Shown here piece after piece: positions 11,701-23,474 of a stretch of 64,000 bases of DNA (positions are counted from its first letter, which is position 1; every line of letters starts with the position of its first letter). The position numbers and the translations under genes were made by a program. Source of the DNA: Mangifera indica. Taxonomy: Eukaryota > Streptophyta > Magnoliopsida > Sapindales > Anacardiaceae. A model generated the notes under the pieces. It had not been told where the DNA came from and did no database searches. It worked only from the letters and a program-made list of their open reading frames with translations. The DNA lies in contig NW_025401111.1 in NCBI RefSeq assembly GCF_011075055.1, positions 62,001 through 126,000 of the forward strand. The letters run 5' to 3'.

Positions 11701-13904
11701 GAACATGACTTGCTTGTGGAATAACTTATTCCTCCCTAAAAATGATGTCATCCTATATGTAACCTAATCTGTGTAATATGTTCTTCTTTCTTTTCTTTAG
11801 TTGTGTATAATTTTGATATCTTTATACTTAAATTATGATTTTTTTAAATAAATTATTTTGTTTGACTTAATTTTATTGTAATTATATTAGGTGAATCAAG
11901 GAAAGCAAAAATATGCAAATAATGTGAATTTTAAAAAATAAATGTGTGAAGAGGAGAAAAAATAAAGATTGAAAGATAAAGTTTATCTTCAATTTGTTGG
12001 AAGTCAACTATAAAACTTAGTAAGGAGAAAAATCAGGATTGAATTGCTATAATTAAGTACTGTATTATGTACCTGAATAGGAGAAATTTCATCATTTCAC
12101 ATAAATGTCATAATTGCCTCTCATTTCAAGTTGAACTATTGCCAAGTATACATAGAAGAATATTGAAGAAAGAGTTAGCCAAAAAACTTTGGACGTAACT
12201 TTTGGGAGAAGGTGACTTTTGAAGAAGGGATGAAGGCCAAAGTGAAGATTTATTTAAGAGTTTTTCTTTTTTTCTCCTTTCTCTTATGAACTGTTTAATT
12301 TATCATTCAATTATTTTTAAATGCAATATAAACTAAATTTTTTTTTCTAATTTTTTTTTTATGTAGCTTGATACTTTGAATATTTAGAATTATTTCAATT
12401 GAATTTCCTTATTCATATTAAAAGTTTGATGTCAATGTTAATGTTTTTGAATACTTAATCACTGTTCAATTGATTTGTGATTATAAAAAAGTACTGGAAG
12501 AAAAATTTCACAATTAGACCTAGACATTAAACTTCAAAAGAAAATAGTTTAGAGGGAAAGTTATATAACTTAATTTGTGTGGACAGAATTGAATAATCAT
12601 AAAGTTTAATGAATGAATCAAAATTTAATATTGTTATTGGAAATTAAAGTTATATATTTTGATTAATGTATTTGATATGACATAGAAGATAATATCAATT
12701 AAATTAGGGATGTTCAACTATAATACAAATAAATAAAGTAGAATTATCAATGAAATAATCTGAATAGAATTTGTGCAAGTGAAATCAAAATACCCTAGGC
12801 TATTTTCATATTGATTTATTTGTAGTTATATAATCTTCTGCATTAATTTTTTAAATTATTGTTCATTGGATCACATTTAATTTTCAACTTATTTAGATTC
12901 TATAAAAAGAAAAAAAATTCAGATTCTTGTTAGATTAAATAATAATAAGGGTAAGATAATTTTGGTACTTAGTAAAACAATCATTGTGGGAATGATTCTT
13001 AACTTACTATTATATTACTTGAGCGATTTCATACACTTGCGAATTTTGCCATCACCATTTTTGCAAAGCCAAAGTGTAACCTAAATTGATGCGCTCTCTA
13101 GACAGATGAAATGACTAATGACAATGAGAGGACAGACTCCGTTCACTCTCCTTTCCGCGACTACTAATGTTTCCATATAAAAAAACTACCTCCGCTAATA
13201 AGAAACAGCATGATAGTTTACATGCTTGGCAAACTATCTGCTGAACAACCAATACTTCAATTTCTTCTAAGAGGCTGCAGACTTATCTGGGTGTGTTTGA
13301 TTTCTGCATGTTACTTGTTTTCACTTCTGCGTTGTGTTTAATAACAAATCAGGTAAATGGGCTCTTGTTCTTCTGCGCTCTTGTTTTTGGAGTGTTTTTG
13401 AGTATGTTTTTAAGACTTCAGTTCTGAATTCTCACTTGTTTGACTTAACTTTTCTTTGCTAATTTGAACAAACAAATCTCAGGGGTGTTTTTTCAGTGCT
13501 GAACAATGCAAAAAGTTTGGCAATAAAAAATGAGCTTGAAATGTGAGTCCGAAGCCCAGCTAAGACGAATATCCCGGGTAAAAAGTGTACACAAATCAGA
13601 ATTAATATGAATCGATCACAAACAGTTAAATTATCAAACAAATCAAACATGAATAGGTGATTGAGTGAGCTTGACGTGTTCGAACTAAACCCAATCCAAA
13701 AGAAGCTGAAAATAAGTCAGACTTCCGATTCGATTCTTTTCCAACCCTAATTCAAACTCTCATAAAACCCTAATCTGAATTATTAAAACAGTGAAATGAA
13801 ACGCACTTAGTGGCAGTCATTTCATTTCATAGTCAAATTTTGTAGGCTTTAGCAGCCGCTTTCCACGAATAATAATTCTCTGTTAGGCCCGAGAATTCCA
13901 CCCT
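8790..13904. repeat. Upstream, non-coding part of tandem unit 2
   Basis: The segment 8,800-9,480 matches unit 3 sequence now split into two pieces (about 31,345-31,634 and 39,811-40,262). The segment 9,490-11,560 matches unit 3 from about 42,890. It includes a stretch rich in 'cccatgggtcatgcc' near 9,300-9,360, also present in unit 3 near 40,110. The 9-mer tttcattta at 8958-8966 is the intact target site of the Mutator element in unit 3. No gene was recognised. The part 11,563-13,815 is an insertion, listed separately. Confidence 0.7.
11563..13815. other. About 2.25-kb insertion specific to unit 2, unidentified
   Basis: Unit 1 runs without a large break from its 'tctattctg' stretch (near 3,270) to the 'catttcat' promoter block (near 3,470). 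In unit 2 these landmarks are separated by this segment. It starts with a repeat-like stretch ('ggctcgaa', 'atgctcggctc'). Its right part (13,060-13,800) is less AT-rich, contains 'ataaaaccctaatc', and looks like UTR or intron sequence of some gene. No protein similarity was recognised and the ends are approximate. Confidence 0.45.
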
Positions 13905-13912
13905 TATAGAAT
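13905..13912 (+). promoter_or_regulatory. Mutated TATA box of gene copy 2
   Basis: TATAGAAT occupies the position of TATAAAAG in copies 1 and 3, inside the same conserved promoter block ('gcgttgtgag' follows). The change may weaken the copy 2 promoter. Confidence 0.5.
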
Positions 13913-13986
13913 AAGGAAATAAGCGTTGTGAGTTCTCCCTTTGCTTTGATTTTCATTCCAAAAGTTGTATCTAAGCGGTATTTAAA

Positions 13987-16900
13987 ATGCCAGAAATTCA
14001 CATCAGACACGAGTCAGAGCGATCTAGATTATCTGAAGCTTTTGTATGGGTAAACGTCCCAGTTGATGACTTGGGTTGTAATCACAGAAGCTTACTTTTT
14101 CACCCACACCAAGTTGTTGTTTTCAATTGTTATGGCTTTTTCCAGGTTTTTTATTTCAGTTCTGTCAATGGATTGATTTGTTACATCATATTTATTAACA
14201 TAGATGTTGGCGTGCAGGTGATCGATCATGGAATGAGTTTGAAAGCAATTGATAAAGTGTCAGAAGTGATCGCCAATGAGTTTTTTAGTCTACCAGTTCA
14301 AGACAAGGTAAACAACTGGAACGATTTTCTTAAGACTCCATTGTTATCAAGTGTGAACAACTAATTCTTCCTCCTTCAAGTACCAGCATCCACTACAGCT
14401 GATCACCATCATCAACTAAGTAATACTGCAGTATCATAACTAATATGTTATTGGAATTGCACTGGACCCGAAAGCGCCTTCAGAGGGTGCTAGTTTCTCA
14501 AGTACTGCCCAAAAGTGTTCTAATTCTGCATCTTTTGAGAGATATATATATATCCGCTGAAGAAGGTGGAACTGCATGATTAGTTAGTTTATGATGGTGA
14601 TCATCAGCAGTAGTGGATTTTGAGATCCAAAACTGATGGTAGCTCCGTTTCTCCTCCTGCACACTAGCTTACAAAAAAATATCTAGTTAACGACCCACAC
14701 CAAACTGTTTTAAAAACAAAAGTGGAATTACCGACAATTTAACACCCCTTACGGGGAAGGAAATCTCTCTACAATTTAAGGTGATACCCAAGGAAGCAGG
14801 GAAACACATTGCGTTTCCCCTCACGTGGGCATTCGGGTCCCTTACGATTTTCAATCTTTCATAGTTAACTTGATACTGTAATTGTTATGTTGTTGCGAAT
14901 TTTGTGATTTTCGAATGCATCTGTCCAGAATATGCATTAAAGAGTTGATAGTGAATATTATTGTACTCTGTTTGGATGCATCCAACCTCATTTTGTTGTG
15001 TCAATTGTTGCTGAATTTGGAATTCGGCTCTCTCAATTCATTATGGAGTCACATAGTTAGACGAGCAAGTAGAAAGCCATTGTTCATTCCCTCATTGAGA
15101 GAGCCGTGGTCATGTCTGAAGCCAATTCAGTTTCAAAAGTTGATCCATACCTATTAGAGGCCTTATAAAAGTAATGGTGAAACTAAAAAGGAAAAAAGTA
15201 TTTTTTATTAGCGTATTTATCGGTGAAATTAACATTAATTTTATCAGTTGTTACTGTTAGTGTAAAGAGACTATTTTCAACAATGAATTTTATGAATAAT
15301 TGTTTACGAAATAAAATGAGTGATCAATGATTGAATGATAATTTATTTAATAGTATTGATAATGAAGTTATTATATAATACTTTTAAATAATGAAATCAT
15401 ATTTTTATTTGTTTATTTTATAGACACATTAGTTAATGAATGTTTTATTAATACAGAAATTGTGTTTATTTTTATTTTTATTTTTAATAAGAATGTTTGC
15501 GTATCCATTTTAAGTATATAAATAGAGATATATTTTATGTGTGTCAACATATAATTGGATATTATTATATATTTTAATTCAAAATTATCAATCATTTAAT
15601 GACATATATCAAATGAGTATTCATTTGTATACCTTGGCCCTTAAGTGTCATTTTTGGGTCAGCCACTATTCAAACACTACTTAAAGCCCAAGGATTAGAT
15701 TAGAATACAAAGATGACATTATTTTTATACACCTTTGTAGCTCATTTTGAAAATATGGAACTTTAGCTCAGTTACATTGTATGACATCCTATTGCATTAC
15801 GAGATGTGTGCTCACTTTTAAACAATATTCTGACTATTTTTCTTACTATTTTAGCAGACTGTAACAGGATGTTACAACCTGCTTTTGAATATTTTAAAGA
15901 AAAGTGCGAAAGATGATGTAATTGACACTTTTAAATAAAGCCTGTTGCATCCTAATTTCTTGGATAAGAATTGGTGGGAGAATGTGATTGACACATATCC
16001 TGTTACATTGGTGAGGTAATGCACACTTTCGAAGAAATAATGTACAGAAGACTTGAAATGTTTCCTGCACATTTGTGAGGTAATACTAAAAAGCCTGCAC
16101 ACTTTAAAGAAATAATATAGGTTGTTGCATTGTTTTATAAAAATTTAATATTTACAAAAAATTCTTATATTTTTTTATACTTACAGTTTCTCCACGACTC
16201 TATTTCTTATATATATTTTTTTATGTTTCCATTTTTGTGTTTTCACGTTTCTGAGCTACTTTAGTGATACCATTGGTTGGTCTCCTACCTAAACGCTAAC
16301 TTAAAAATGTAAAGTAGTCATGGTCCTTTTTTTGGTTTCATTCCTGATGCAAGAGGCTTGTATAAGTAGCTAGACAATATTTCTGTACTTGTTATTTTAA
16401 AATTTGTGCTTATTGCTTCCCATGTACACAGCCTCTTCTGAGAAAGGATGAGTATGGATTCAGTAATAACAAAGATTTCAAATCTGCGACTGCAGGATTA
16501 TCTGGCAAGGTATATCATCTAGAATTTTTTGTGCATATATATGGTCTTATAAAATGTTGTCTATATTGTTAGGGAAATGTGTTTGAACAAAAAAATGTTG
16601 AAAGACTTAGAGGTGTGTAGATCACTTTCTTTAAAGTGATATTTGTCCCTACTAGTTATATGATATTTTAAGAATATGATAAATCACTTCTAGGCTACAA
16701 CAAAACCCCTAGAATAATAACTAACACCATTAAATGTTTTTCCAAAAAACATAAGAATAAGTAATTTTGATGTGATGATATTGAACTAAAGAGAAAGTAA
16801 GATTATATGAAGAAATTAGAATAAATTAAAAACTCTGATTCAAGCCTCAATTTATATAGACTTGAAACAACGTATCTATTAACATCAACAGTCATGATTT

Positions 16901-17394
16901 TTTGAGTTAAAAGTTATGTTTTAAATATAATTTTTCAATTAGACATATCAAATTTTGAATAATCATAACTTTTAGTTTAAGTTAAAATAACATAACTTTT
17001 GAGAGCAAAAGTTATGTTTAGCTTTGTAGGATCATATTCATGACTTCTTAAATTTTCCTTCTAAAATTTCTCCAAACTAAATACAACCTGCTAACATATA
17101 CACTGGTAACTAATACATCGATCCTGTTTATACCATTTTCAGGTTGAACTTGTTCACTTCCAAAAGATTAAACAGATAAAAATTAGCAAAAGTGGGAGGG
17201 TTGAGAACATATCCCGTTGCAGTATCCTGAGATGGAGAAGAAGACATAACAAGAAGGACAAGGATGATGAGGATGACGGTGAGGACAACCGCCGGCCGTC
17301 AGACTTTCGCGTTCTTTCATTTATCCTTGTAATAATAATCTTACTTATGCTGTTTCTGATAATGTTGTCCTCGATTGTGTGGGTTATGAGTTAG
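13987..17394 (+). CDS. Predicted chimeric DIOX_N / tail-anchored membrane protein, copy 2
   Basis: Proposed exons are 13987-14145, 14218-14307, 16432-16509 and 17143-17394, giving 192 codons plus stop, all GT-AG and phase 0. Exon 1 begins 'MPEIHIRHESERSRLSEAF'. Exon 2 has 'VIDHGMSLKAIDK', the copy closest to the oxygenase consensus 'VINHG', and 'EFFSLPVQDK'. Exon 3 has 'GFSNNKDFKSAT'. Exon 4 ends in a hydrophobic C-terminal helix after a 'DKDDEDDGEDNRR' run. Intron 1 (72 nt) has no stop and is a multiple of three, so retaining it stays in frame (open frame 13987-14364). One extra base just after the exon 2 donor shifts the read-through frame: 'LKTPLL' replaces 'LRLHCY'. The spliced reading is unaffected. 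Intron 2 is about 2.1 kb because of a hAT-like insertion. The basic run in exon 4 is more diverged than in the other copies, and the TATA box is mutated, so this copy may be least active. Confidence 0.45.
14789..16263 (+). mobile_element. hAT-like insertion in intron 2 of gene copy 2
   Basis: Copies 1 and 3 are continuous here. In copy 2 the 8-mer gtgatacc occurs at both edges (14781-14788 and 16264-16271), the duplication size made by hAT elements. The first 17 bases and the complement of the last 17 agree at about 11 positions. A hAT dimerisation-domain remnant lies inside. One complication is that 14,812-14,851 resembles host intron sequence of the other copies, so a local rearrangement also occurred and the left end is uncertain. 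Confidence 0.5.
15226..15405 (+). pseudogene. hAT transposase C-terminal (dimerisation) remnant
   Basis: One frame reads 'VKLTLILSVVTVSVKRLFST' and then 'MNN.LRNKMSDQ', stop, 'LNDNLFNSIDNEVII'. This follows the conserved hAT C-terminal pattern (LPVATASVERxFSAM ... LRNxMGDxxLND). It is typical of TTF-type or MYM-type zinc-finger hAT proteins of plants. Two stops interrupt it and no upstream catalytic part was found. Confidence 0.75.
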
Positions 17395-17940
17395 ATAATC
17401 CTCTATATACGTAGGTGCTTGGCATAAATAAACTATCACGTCGTGATAGGTACTTATGCATGTTTTAGTAATGTGGCTTCAGACTTAGATGGCTCTTTAC
17501 TTGGGGAAAACTTGTGTATATTCCTGTAAATCAATGGATGACTGGCGCCTGTCAGAGTCTTTCTCTTTTAATTTCACTTTTTCTGAAAATTAAAAAGAAA
17601 GACCGACAAAATTGAAAATATTTTTTGAAAATAGATAATTTATAAAATTATTAAATATAAATTATTATTATATTAGATAAAATTTGATAAGAATTAACAG
17701 GCATAAATATCTCATCCCAGTGTTCAGATGGAAGGAGAACCCCACGTTTATCAAATTATTAAATTTGATAAAAATTAAGTGGTTTGCATTAATTCCTCGG
17801 AACATGCACTTACAGTAAGGTCATAAAAATATAAATGAGTGAATTACACAATAAGACCCTTTGTCAACTGTAAGATTCCTTTGTCAGCCAGGGAGATGTA
17901 TATATGGCATCTCACATTGCTCAGAAAATAGTAATACTCC
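17395..17940. other. 3' flank of unit 2
   Basis: Non-coding. The stretch 17,480-17,590 matches the 3' flank of unit 1. Beyond about 17,620 nothing is recognised, up to the CACTA-like terminus. Confidence 0.5.
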
Positions 17941-18739
17941 ATTACAATAAAAAGAATATTTAGTGGCATTTATGTTATGATATTTAATAAAAACTGTTAA
18001 AAATTATGGGAATTGTGACATTTATTTAATTGCCACTATAAGAATATTTAGTGGCATTTTTTTAGTGGTATTTGATTAAAACAAACCACTAAAAACTATA
18101 AAAAGTCAAAAAATTAAAATGTGTTATGTCATTTATTATAATTTACACTATAGAGAAATTTGATGGCATTTTTGCTGTAACATTTATATTAAAAGCCACT
18201 AATCATGAGAAGTAAAAAAAAAATAATAAAAAGCTATTGTGACATTTTTAATAATTGACGAAATAAAAAAATTTAGTGGCATTTTTGATATGGTGTTTAT
18301 ATTAAAAGCCAATAAAATTTATGGGAATTCAAAAAAAAATTAAATGTATTGTGACATCTATAATAATTGTCACAATCTACAATAAATATTCAATTTATGA
18401 ACTATTTTAATTTTGTTTCACAATGATCATTTTAAGGGGCGATTTAAGTTTTATCCCAAAATGTTAATTTTTTATGGGATGGAATTTTAGAGGTGAAGCA
18501 TTTTAGGAACGATTTCAATTTTGTTTTAGAATAATTATTTTAGGAGACAAATTTTTAATTTTGTCTACCAAAACCTATCACTCAAATTTTGGGATGATCT
18601 TAGTTTTATCTCAAAATATTCATTTGAAGGGACAAAATTAATTAGCACTCAATTTTAGGGACAAAATATTTAATAACAATTTTAATTTCATCCAGAAAAA
18701 TCATTTTAGCGACAAAATTTTAATTTCTTCAAGTCCCCC

Positions 18740-19440
18740 ATTGTGCATCCAATTAAGGTTGGAATCAAACTAAACTGACTGGGCTTAAAAGCCAACTCGA
18801 CTTGGTTAAGCTTGGTTCAAATTTGTTTAGCTTGAATTTGAACTAAGTTTGAATTCGTTTAACTCAAATTTAAATCAAGTTCAAATCAAGAGGTTTGACT
18901 CATTTTTTAAACCGAATCAAACTTGAACTAGAGAAAGTTCATCTTAGTTTAGCTCACGAGCTAGGTGAATGACTTGATTCGGTTAAATTTTGTTTGTGGC
19001 TTGATTCCAATTGTGTTAAACAATTATTAAAATGACATTGTTTTATTCATTGTTAGATAAAAACAATGTTGTTTTATCAATGAGTCATGAATTTGACCCA
19101 TGAAACTAAGTCACACATCTGAGCATAGAAATTAAAGTTTGACTTCACCAAAGAATCTAAGTCACCTACACCTATGATACCATCTTCAATTTTGACTCCA
19201 CCAAAGAAAACTTCTTTTGTTCTTCAGCTCTTCCTGCCAATTTATTGACAACAAAATCTATAGCGACCATGATGATAGCAATGACAACTTCTAACAATGA
19301 CTGATGAGTACCGACAATGGTATCTCTAATTATTCCCATAATGAAGGTGATCATTTTAGTAAAATTATTCTTTTTGTTAATGGTATAACCTAAGGACATA
19401 AATTAAAAAATTCAATGGAATATATATTCAGAGATCGAGA
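18740..19440. repeat. Dispersed-repeat-like segment, non-coding
   Basis: The stretch 18,760-18,990 consists of degenerate alternations of 'caaatttgtttagct', 'gaactaagtttgaattcg' and 'aaatcaagttcaaatcaag', a style common in old plant LTR sequence. The minus-strand frame at 19,172-19,399 has no recognised similarity. No gene can be supported. Confidence 0.35.
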
Positions 19441-20085
19441 TTCAGAGAAAGAAAGAACTGACAGACATGGGAAGATGCTGAAAACTCTACATAATATTTC
19501 CATTTGCCATTCGTTATTACATTCTATTAAATATGTCTCAAAGAGCCAAAAGGGTAAAAAGGTCTTTTTTGCATCTATGATTGTTTAGGAATTCTATGAA
19601 TTAAGTAGGGGCAGTATGGTCATTGAGTTGGTGGTTTAATCTAATCATAAAGCCTTGCTATTCTCTTTTGGCTTAAGTCGATGAAAAACCTAAGGGAGAA
19701 AAAACCTCTCTTGTTTTCTCTTGAGTCTAGTGTTATTCTCTCTCACAGTGGTGTTTGGGCTGTCGTCAATGAAGTTCGGTCAGTCAAGTTTGATCATTGG
19801 ATGAGAATATTTTGATTTATTTTGTTAAGTGTATTCTCAAGTTAGATTAATACTGTATTAATCTTATAATCTTGGATGATCTGTTATACATTGAATGTAT
19901 TTGGACTTTGATATAGTAGATTGATTAGAGGAATACCTCGGCCTTGGATGTAGGATTTCATTTACGAAATTTGAACCAACTAAAACTCATGTATTTTGTT
20001 CATTTTGTTATATATCTTATTATTGTTTGCAAAATCAGTAATATTCTTGGGCGAAAATCATAACAAGTCATATCAGAGCCACTTA
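19440..20085 (+). mobile_element. 5' LTR region and primer-binding site of a Copia element (approximate)
   Basis: The sequence catatcagagcca (20069-20081) resembles the initiator-tRNA-Met primer-binding site of plant Copia elements (TGGTATCAGAGC). It lies about 200 bp before a Copia gag frame on the same strand. The LTR should end just before it, near 20,066. The left limit is not determined, and no 3' LTR was found. Confidence 0.5.
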
Positions 20086-20288
20086 AATTTATCGATCTAC
20101 TTTGTTCTTGATGTTTATTGTTGCTACCGTATTCCCTTATTTCTTTTGTTCATTACTGTTTCATCTATAAAAGAAAAGGGAAATAAAATCTTTGGTTCTT
20201 TATTATAGTTTTGTGTTAGTTTATACTATACTTGGTATTGTTGCTTCTTTTCTGGCTTTATTTTAATAGGAAAGAGCATTTTAGATAC

Positions 20289-23200
20289 ATGGGACAAACA
20301 ATAGTTGATAAAGAACAATTCGATGGTAAGATTGACTTCAATATGTAAAGGAAGGAAATGAGAGTTGTGTTAGTTCATAAAAAATGTGCAAAGGCTTTTG
20401 GTGATCCAGAAGTTTTACCCTCTAAATTTTTTGATATTGATAAAGCTGAGGTATTAGAAACTGCTTGCAGTTTTTTAATATTGTATTTGTCTGATAATGT
20501 TCTTAGGCAAATTAATCAAGAAAACACTGTTGTAAAACTGTGGTTAAAACTTGACTCTCTTTATATGACTAAATCCTTAATCAGTAAAATTTATTTAAAA
20601 GAACAACTTTTTGGTTTTAAAATGGATCCTAGTAAGGGACTTGAGGAAAATTTGGATGAGTTTAATAAAATTATTATAAATTTGGCTAATATTGATGAAA
20701 AGATTTCAGATGAAAATCAAGCTATAATCATATTAAACTCACTTCCTGAGAGCTGCTATTAAGGATGGTAGGGATTCCTTGTCCTTGGATGATGTGTTAA
20801 GAGCCCTAAGATCAAAGAATTTAGAAATCAGGTTTGAAAAGAAAGTCATAGGTGAGGGGTTACAAGTTAGAGGAAGAACTAAAAAGAGATTACATCATAA
20901 AGACAAAAGGAACACCAAGTCTAACTCCAATACAAAAAGAGTTTGTTGGCATTGCCATAAGGAAGGGCATATGAGAAAACATTGTCTCGATAGGAAGATA
21001 GTGAATTCTAACACTAAGTTTAATAATCTAGACACTGTAAATTTATCTGATGGTTATGATAGTGCTAAAGTGTTAGTGTTGACTATGGGAATGTCTAGAT
21101 ATGAGTGGGTAATGGACTCAGAATGTACCTCTCACATGACACCCATGAGAGACTAGTTTCTAAATCTAAAACAGGTAAATAGGGGAAAGGTTTTAATGTA
21201 ACAGGTGTAGGATCTATAAAATTTAAAATGTCTAATGCTACTGTTAAAATTTTATGAGATGATAGATGGGTGCCAAAACTTAGGAGAAATTTAATTTTCC
21301 TAGATTTATTAGATACCAGTGGTTATTCATAAAAGTTTGAAAAATGAACTCTGAAAATTATAAACGGTACTCTAATGGTTATGAAAGTTAGGCTGGTTAA
21401 TAGGCTGTATATTTTAGAAGGTCTGTTATGGGGGATAATCTAGCTTCAAAATTTGAAAATCTTAATGAAACTCTTTTATAGCAAAGAAGATTAGGTCACA
21501 TAAGTTAAATAGACTACATCATCTTTGTGAACAAAATCTAATTAATTCTAAAAGAATTGGTACATTAGATTTTTGTGAGAATTATGTGTTATACAAGTCA
21601 CCAAGGTTAAAGTTTGTTGTTGCCTCTCATAATTAAAGTAGATCTTGGAATATATACATTCAAATTTATGGGGCTCTCTTTAGATACCAAATTCCCTTTC
21701 TAATGCTCATTATTTTCTAACATTTGCTAATGATTTTTTTAGAAGGGTTTAGGTTTACATTTTGAAACAAAAAGATCATGTTTTTGAATTTTTTAAAGAA
21801 TGGAAAACTTTAGTTGAAAATCAAACAAATAAAAAGAATTAAAGTTTTAAAAACTGATAATAGACTTAAGTTCTGTAATAAAACATATGCTGATTTTTGT
21901 AAACAAGCTAGTATTTTGAGGCATAGAACATATATTGACACTCCACAATAGAATGACCTTGCTAAAAAAATTAATAGAACAATTTTGAATAAAATTATAT
22001 GCATGTTAGCTAATTATGGTCGTAGTAAAAAATTTTGGGCAAAAGTTGTCTCTACAACTTGTTATTTGATTAATAGATCCCTTTCTTCTACTCTAAATTT
22101 TAAGACTCCTATGGAAATGTGGTAAGAAAGGCCACCTTAATTGAATCATTTGAAACCTTTTGGTTGTTTGGCATATGCACATATGAATCAAAGTAAATTG
22201 AATCCTAGAGCTTTAAAGGCAGTATTTTTAGGCTATCCTATAGGTACAAAAAGGATATAAACTTTGGTCAATTGATGAGTTTAAGTGTGTAATAAGTAAA
22301 GATATGGTGTTTAATGAATCTATTTTTTATAACGACCTGTTTAATGTTAGTTCATAGTCTAAATATGTCTACATTGAGATAGAGAATTCTTGTTTGAGTA
22401 ATAACAGTATGTCTCAATCTATTGCAAACCTTGTTTCAACTCAAATCTAATTCGTACTTCAAAGTACAAAGATAAGGGTTTGAACCAACAATCATCATAG
22501 GATTAGTCCTCTTTAGACAGTAATGATCTCTCTAATTATCAATTAACAAGAGACAAGGCAAGGAAAGCTACCAAATTGCCTTCAAGATATGCTCAAGTAG
22601 ACCTGATTTCTTATGCTTTTCAAATTGAAGATTCTATTAAGTTGAATGAACCTCTTAATTACAAACAAACTTGTATAAGTAAGCATAAAATTGAATAGCT
22701 TAAGGCTATGGAAACTGAAATGAATTCTCTACAGAAAAATAACACTTAGGTCCTTGTTAAGAGGCTTGCTCATCAAAAAGTGATAAGATGCAAGTGGGTT
22801 TTTAAAAGAAAATTTGGTATTCCTAGGGTTAAAATTAGCATATTCAAAGCTAAGGTTGTAGCTAAAGGTTTTTCACAAGTTAAAGGTGTAGACTATCATG
22901 AAATATTTTCTCCTATGGTTAAACACTCTTCAATCAGACTAATATTATCAGCTATGATTATGTTTAATATGGAAATGGAGCAATTAGATGTAACCACTGC
23001 TTTTCCATATGGAAATCTAAAAGAACAGATCTATATGGAACAACTTGAGGAATTTATTACACCAGGTAAAGAAGATATGGTTTGTTTATTGAAAAAGTCC
23101 CTTTATGGTTTGAAACAATCACCAAGGCAATGGTATGAAAGGTTTGATGACTATGGGCTCTTTATTGGTTTCTCTATATGTAGTTTTAATCATAGTGTTT

Positions 23201-23474
23201 ATGATTATAAGAATGATAAAAACTATTATGTCTATTTGTTCATTTATACTAATGATATGTTGATTGTTTCAAAAGATATGAATAAGTTGATTAAATTGAA
23301 ACAATTGCTAAGAAATGAGTTTGAAATGAAGGACTTGGGTCTTACTAGAAAGATTCTTGATATGGATATAAAAAGGGACAGAGTTAAAAGGTTTTTTACT
23401 CCTTCCTAATCTTAATAAATTAAGAAAATTTTGGATTTGTACGGTATGGCTACTACCAAACCTATTGACACCCC
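20289..23474 (+). pseudogene. Copia (Ty1-type) gag-pol remnant
   Basis: The order is gag, protease, integrase, reverse transcriptase, as in Ty1/Copia. Gag starts 'MGQTIVDKEQFDGK', hits a stop after 19 residues, and continues open at 20,358-20,762. The zinc knuckle 'CWHCHKEGHMRKHC' is intact (about 20,941-20,982). The protease site reads 'WVMDSECTSHMTP', with DSE for the catalytic DSG. Integrase remnants with stops span about 21,480-22,130. Reverse transcriptase (22,780-23,409) has 'KARVVAKGFSQ'-like and 'LDVTTAFPYGNL' motifs but YTND in place of YVDD. The reading continues as 'YGMATTKPIDTP' and ends abruptly at about 23,474, where minus-strand Gypsy sequence begins. RNase H and the 3' LTR are missing. 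Confidence 0.85.

Noticed and set aside
13790..13800. Telomere-like 'aaaccctaa' near 13,770
   Set aside because: A single isolated occurrence, not a telomeric array.
14882..15157. 91-codon open frame within the hAT-like insertion
   Set aside because: No similarity to hAT transposase or any known family, and no counterpart in other copies.
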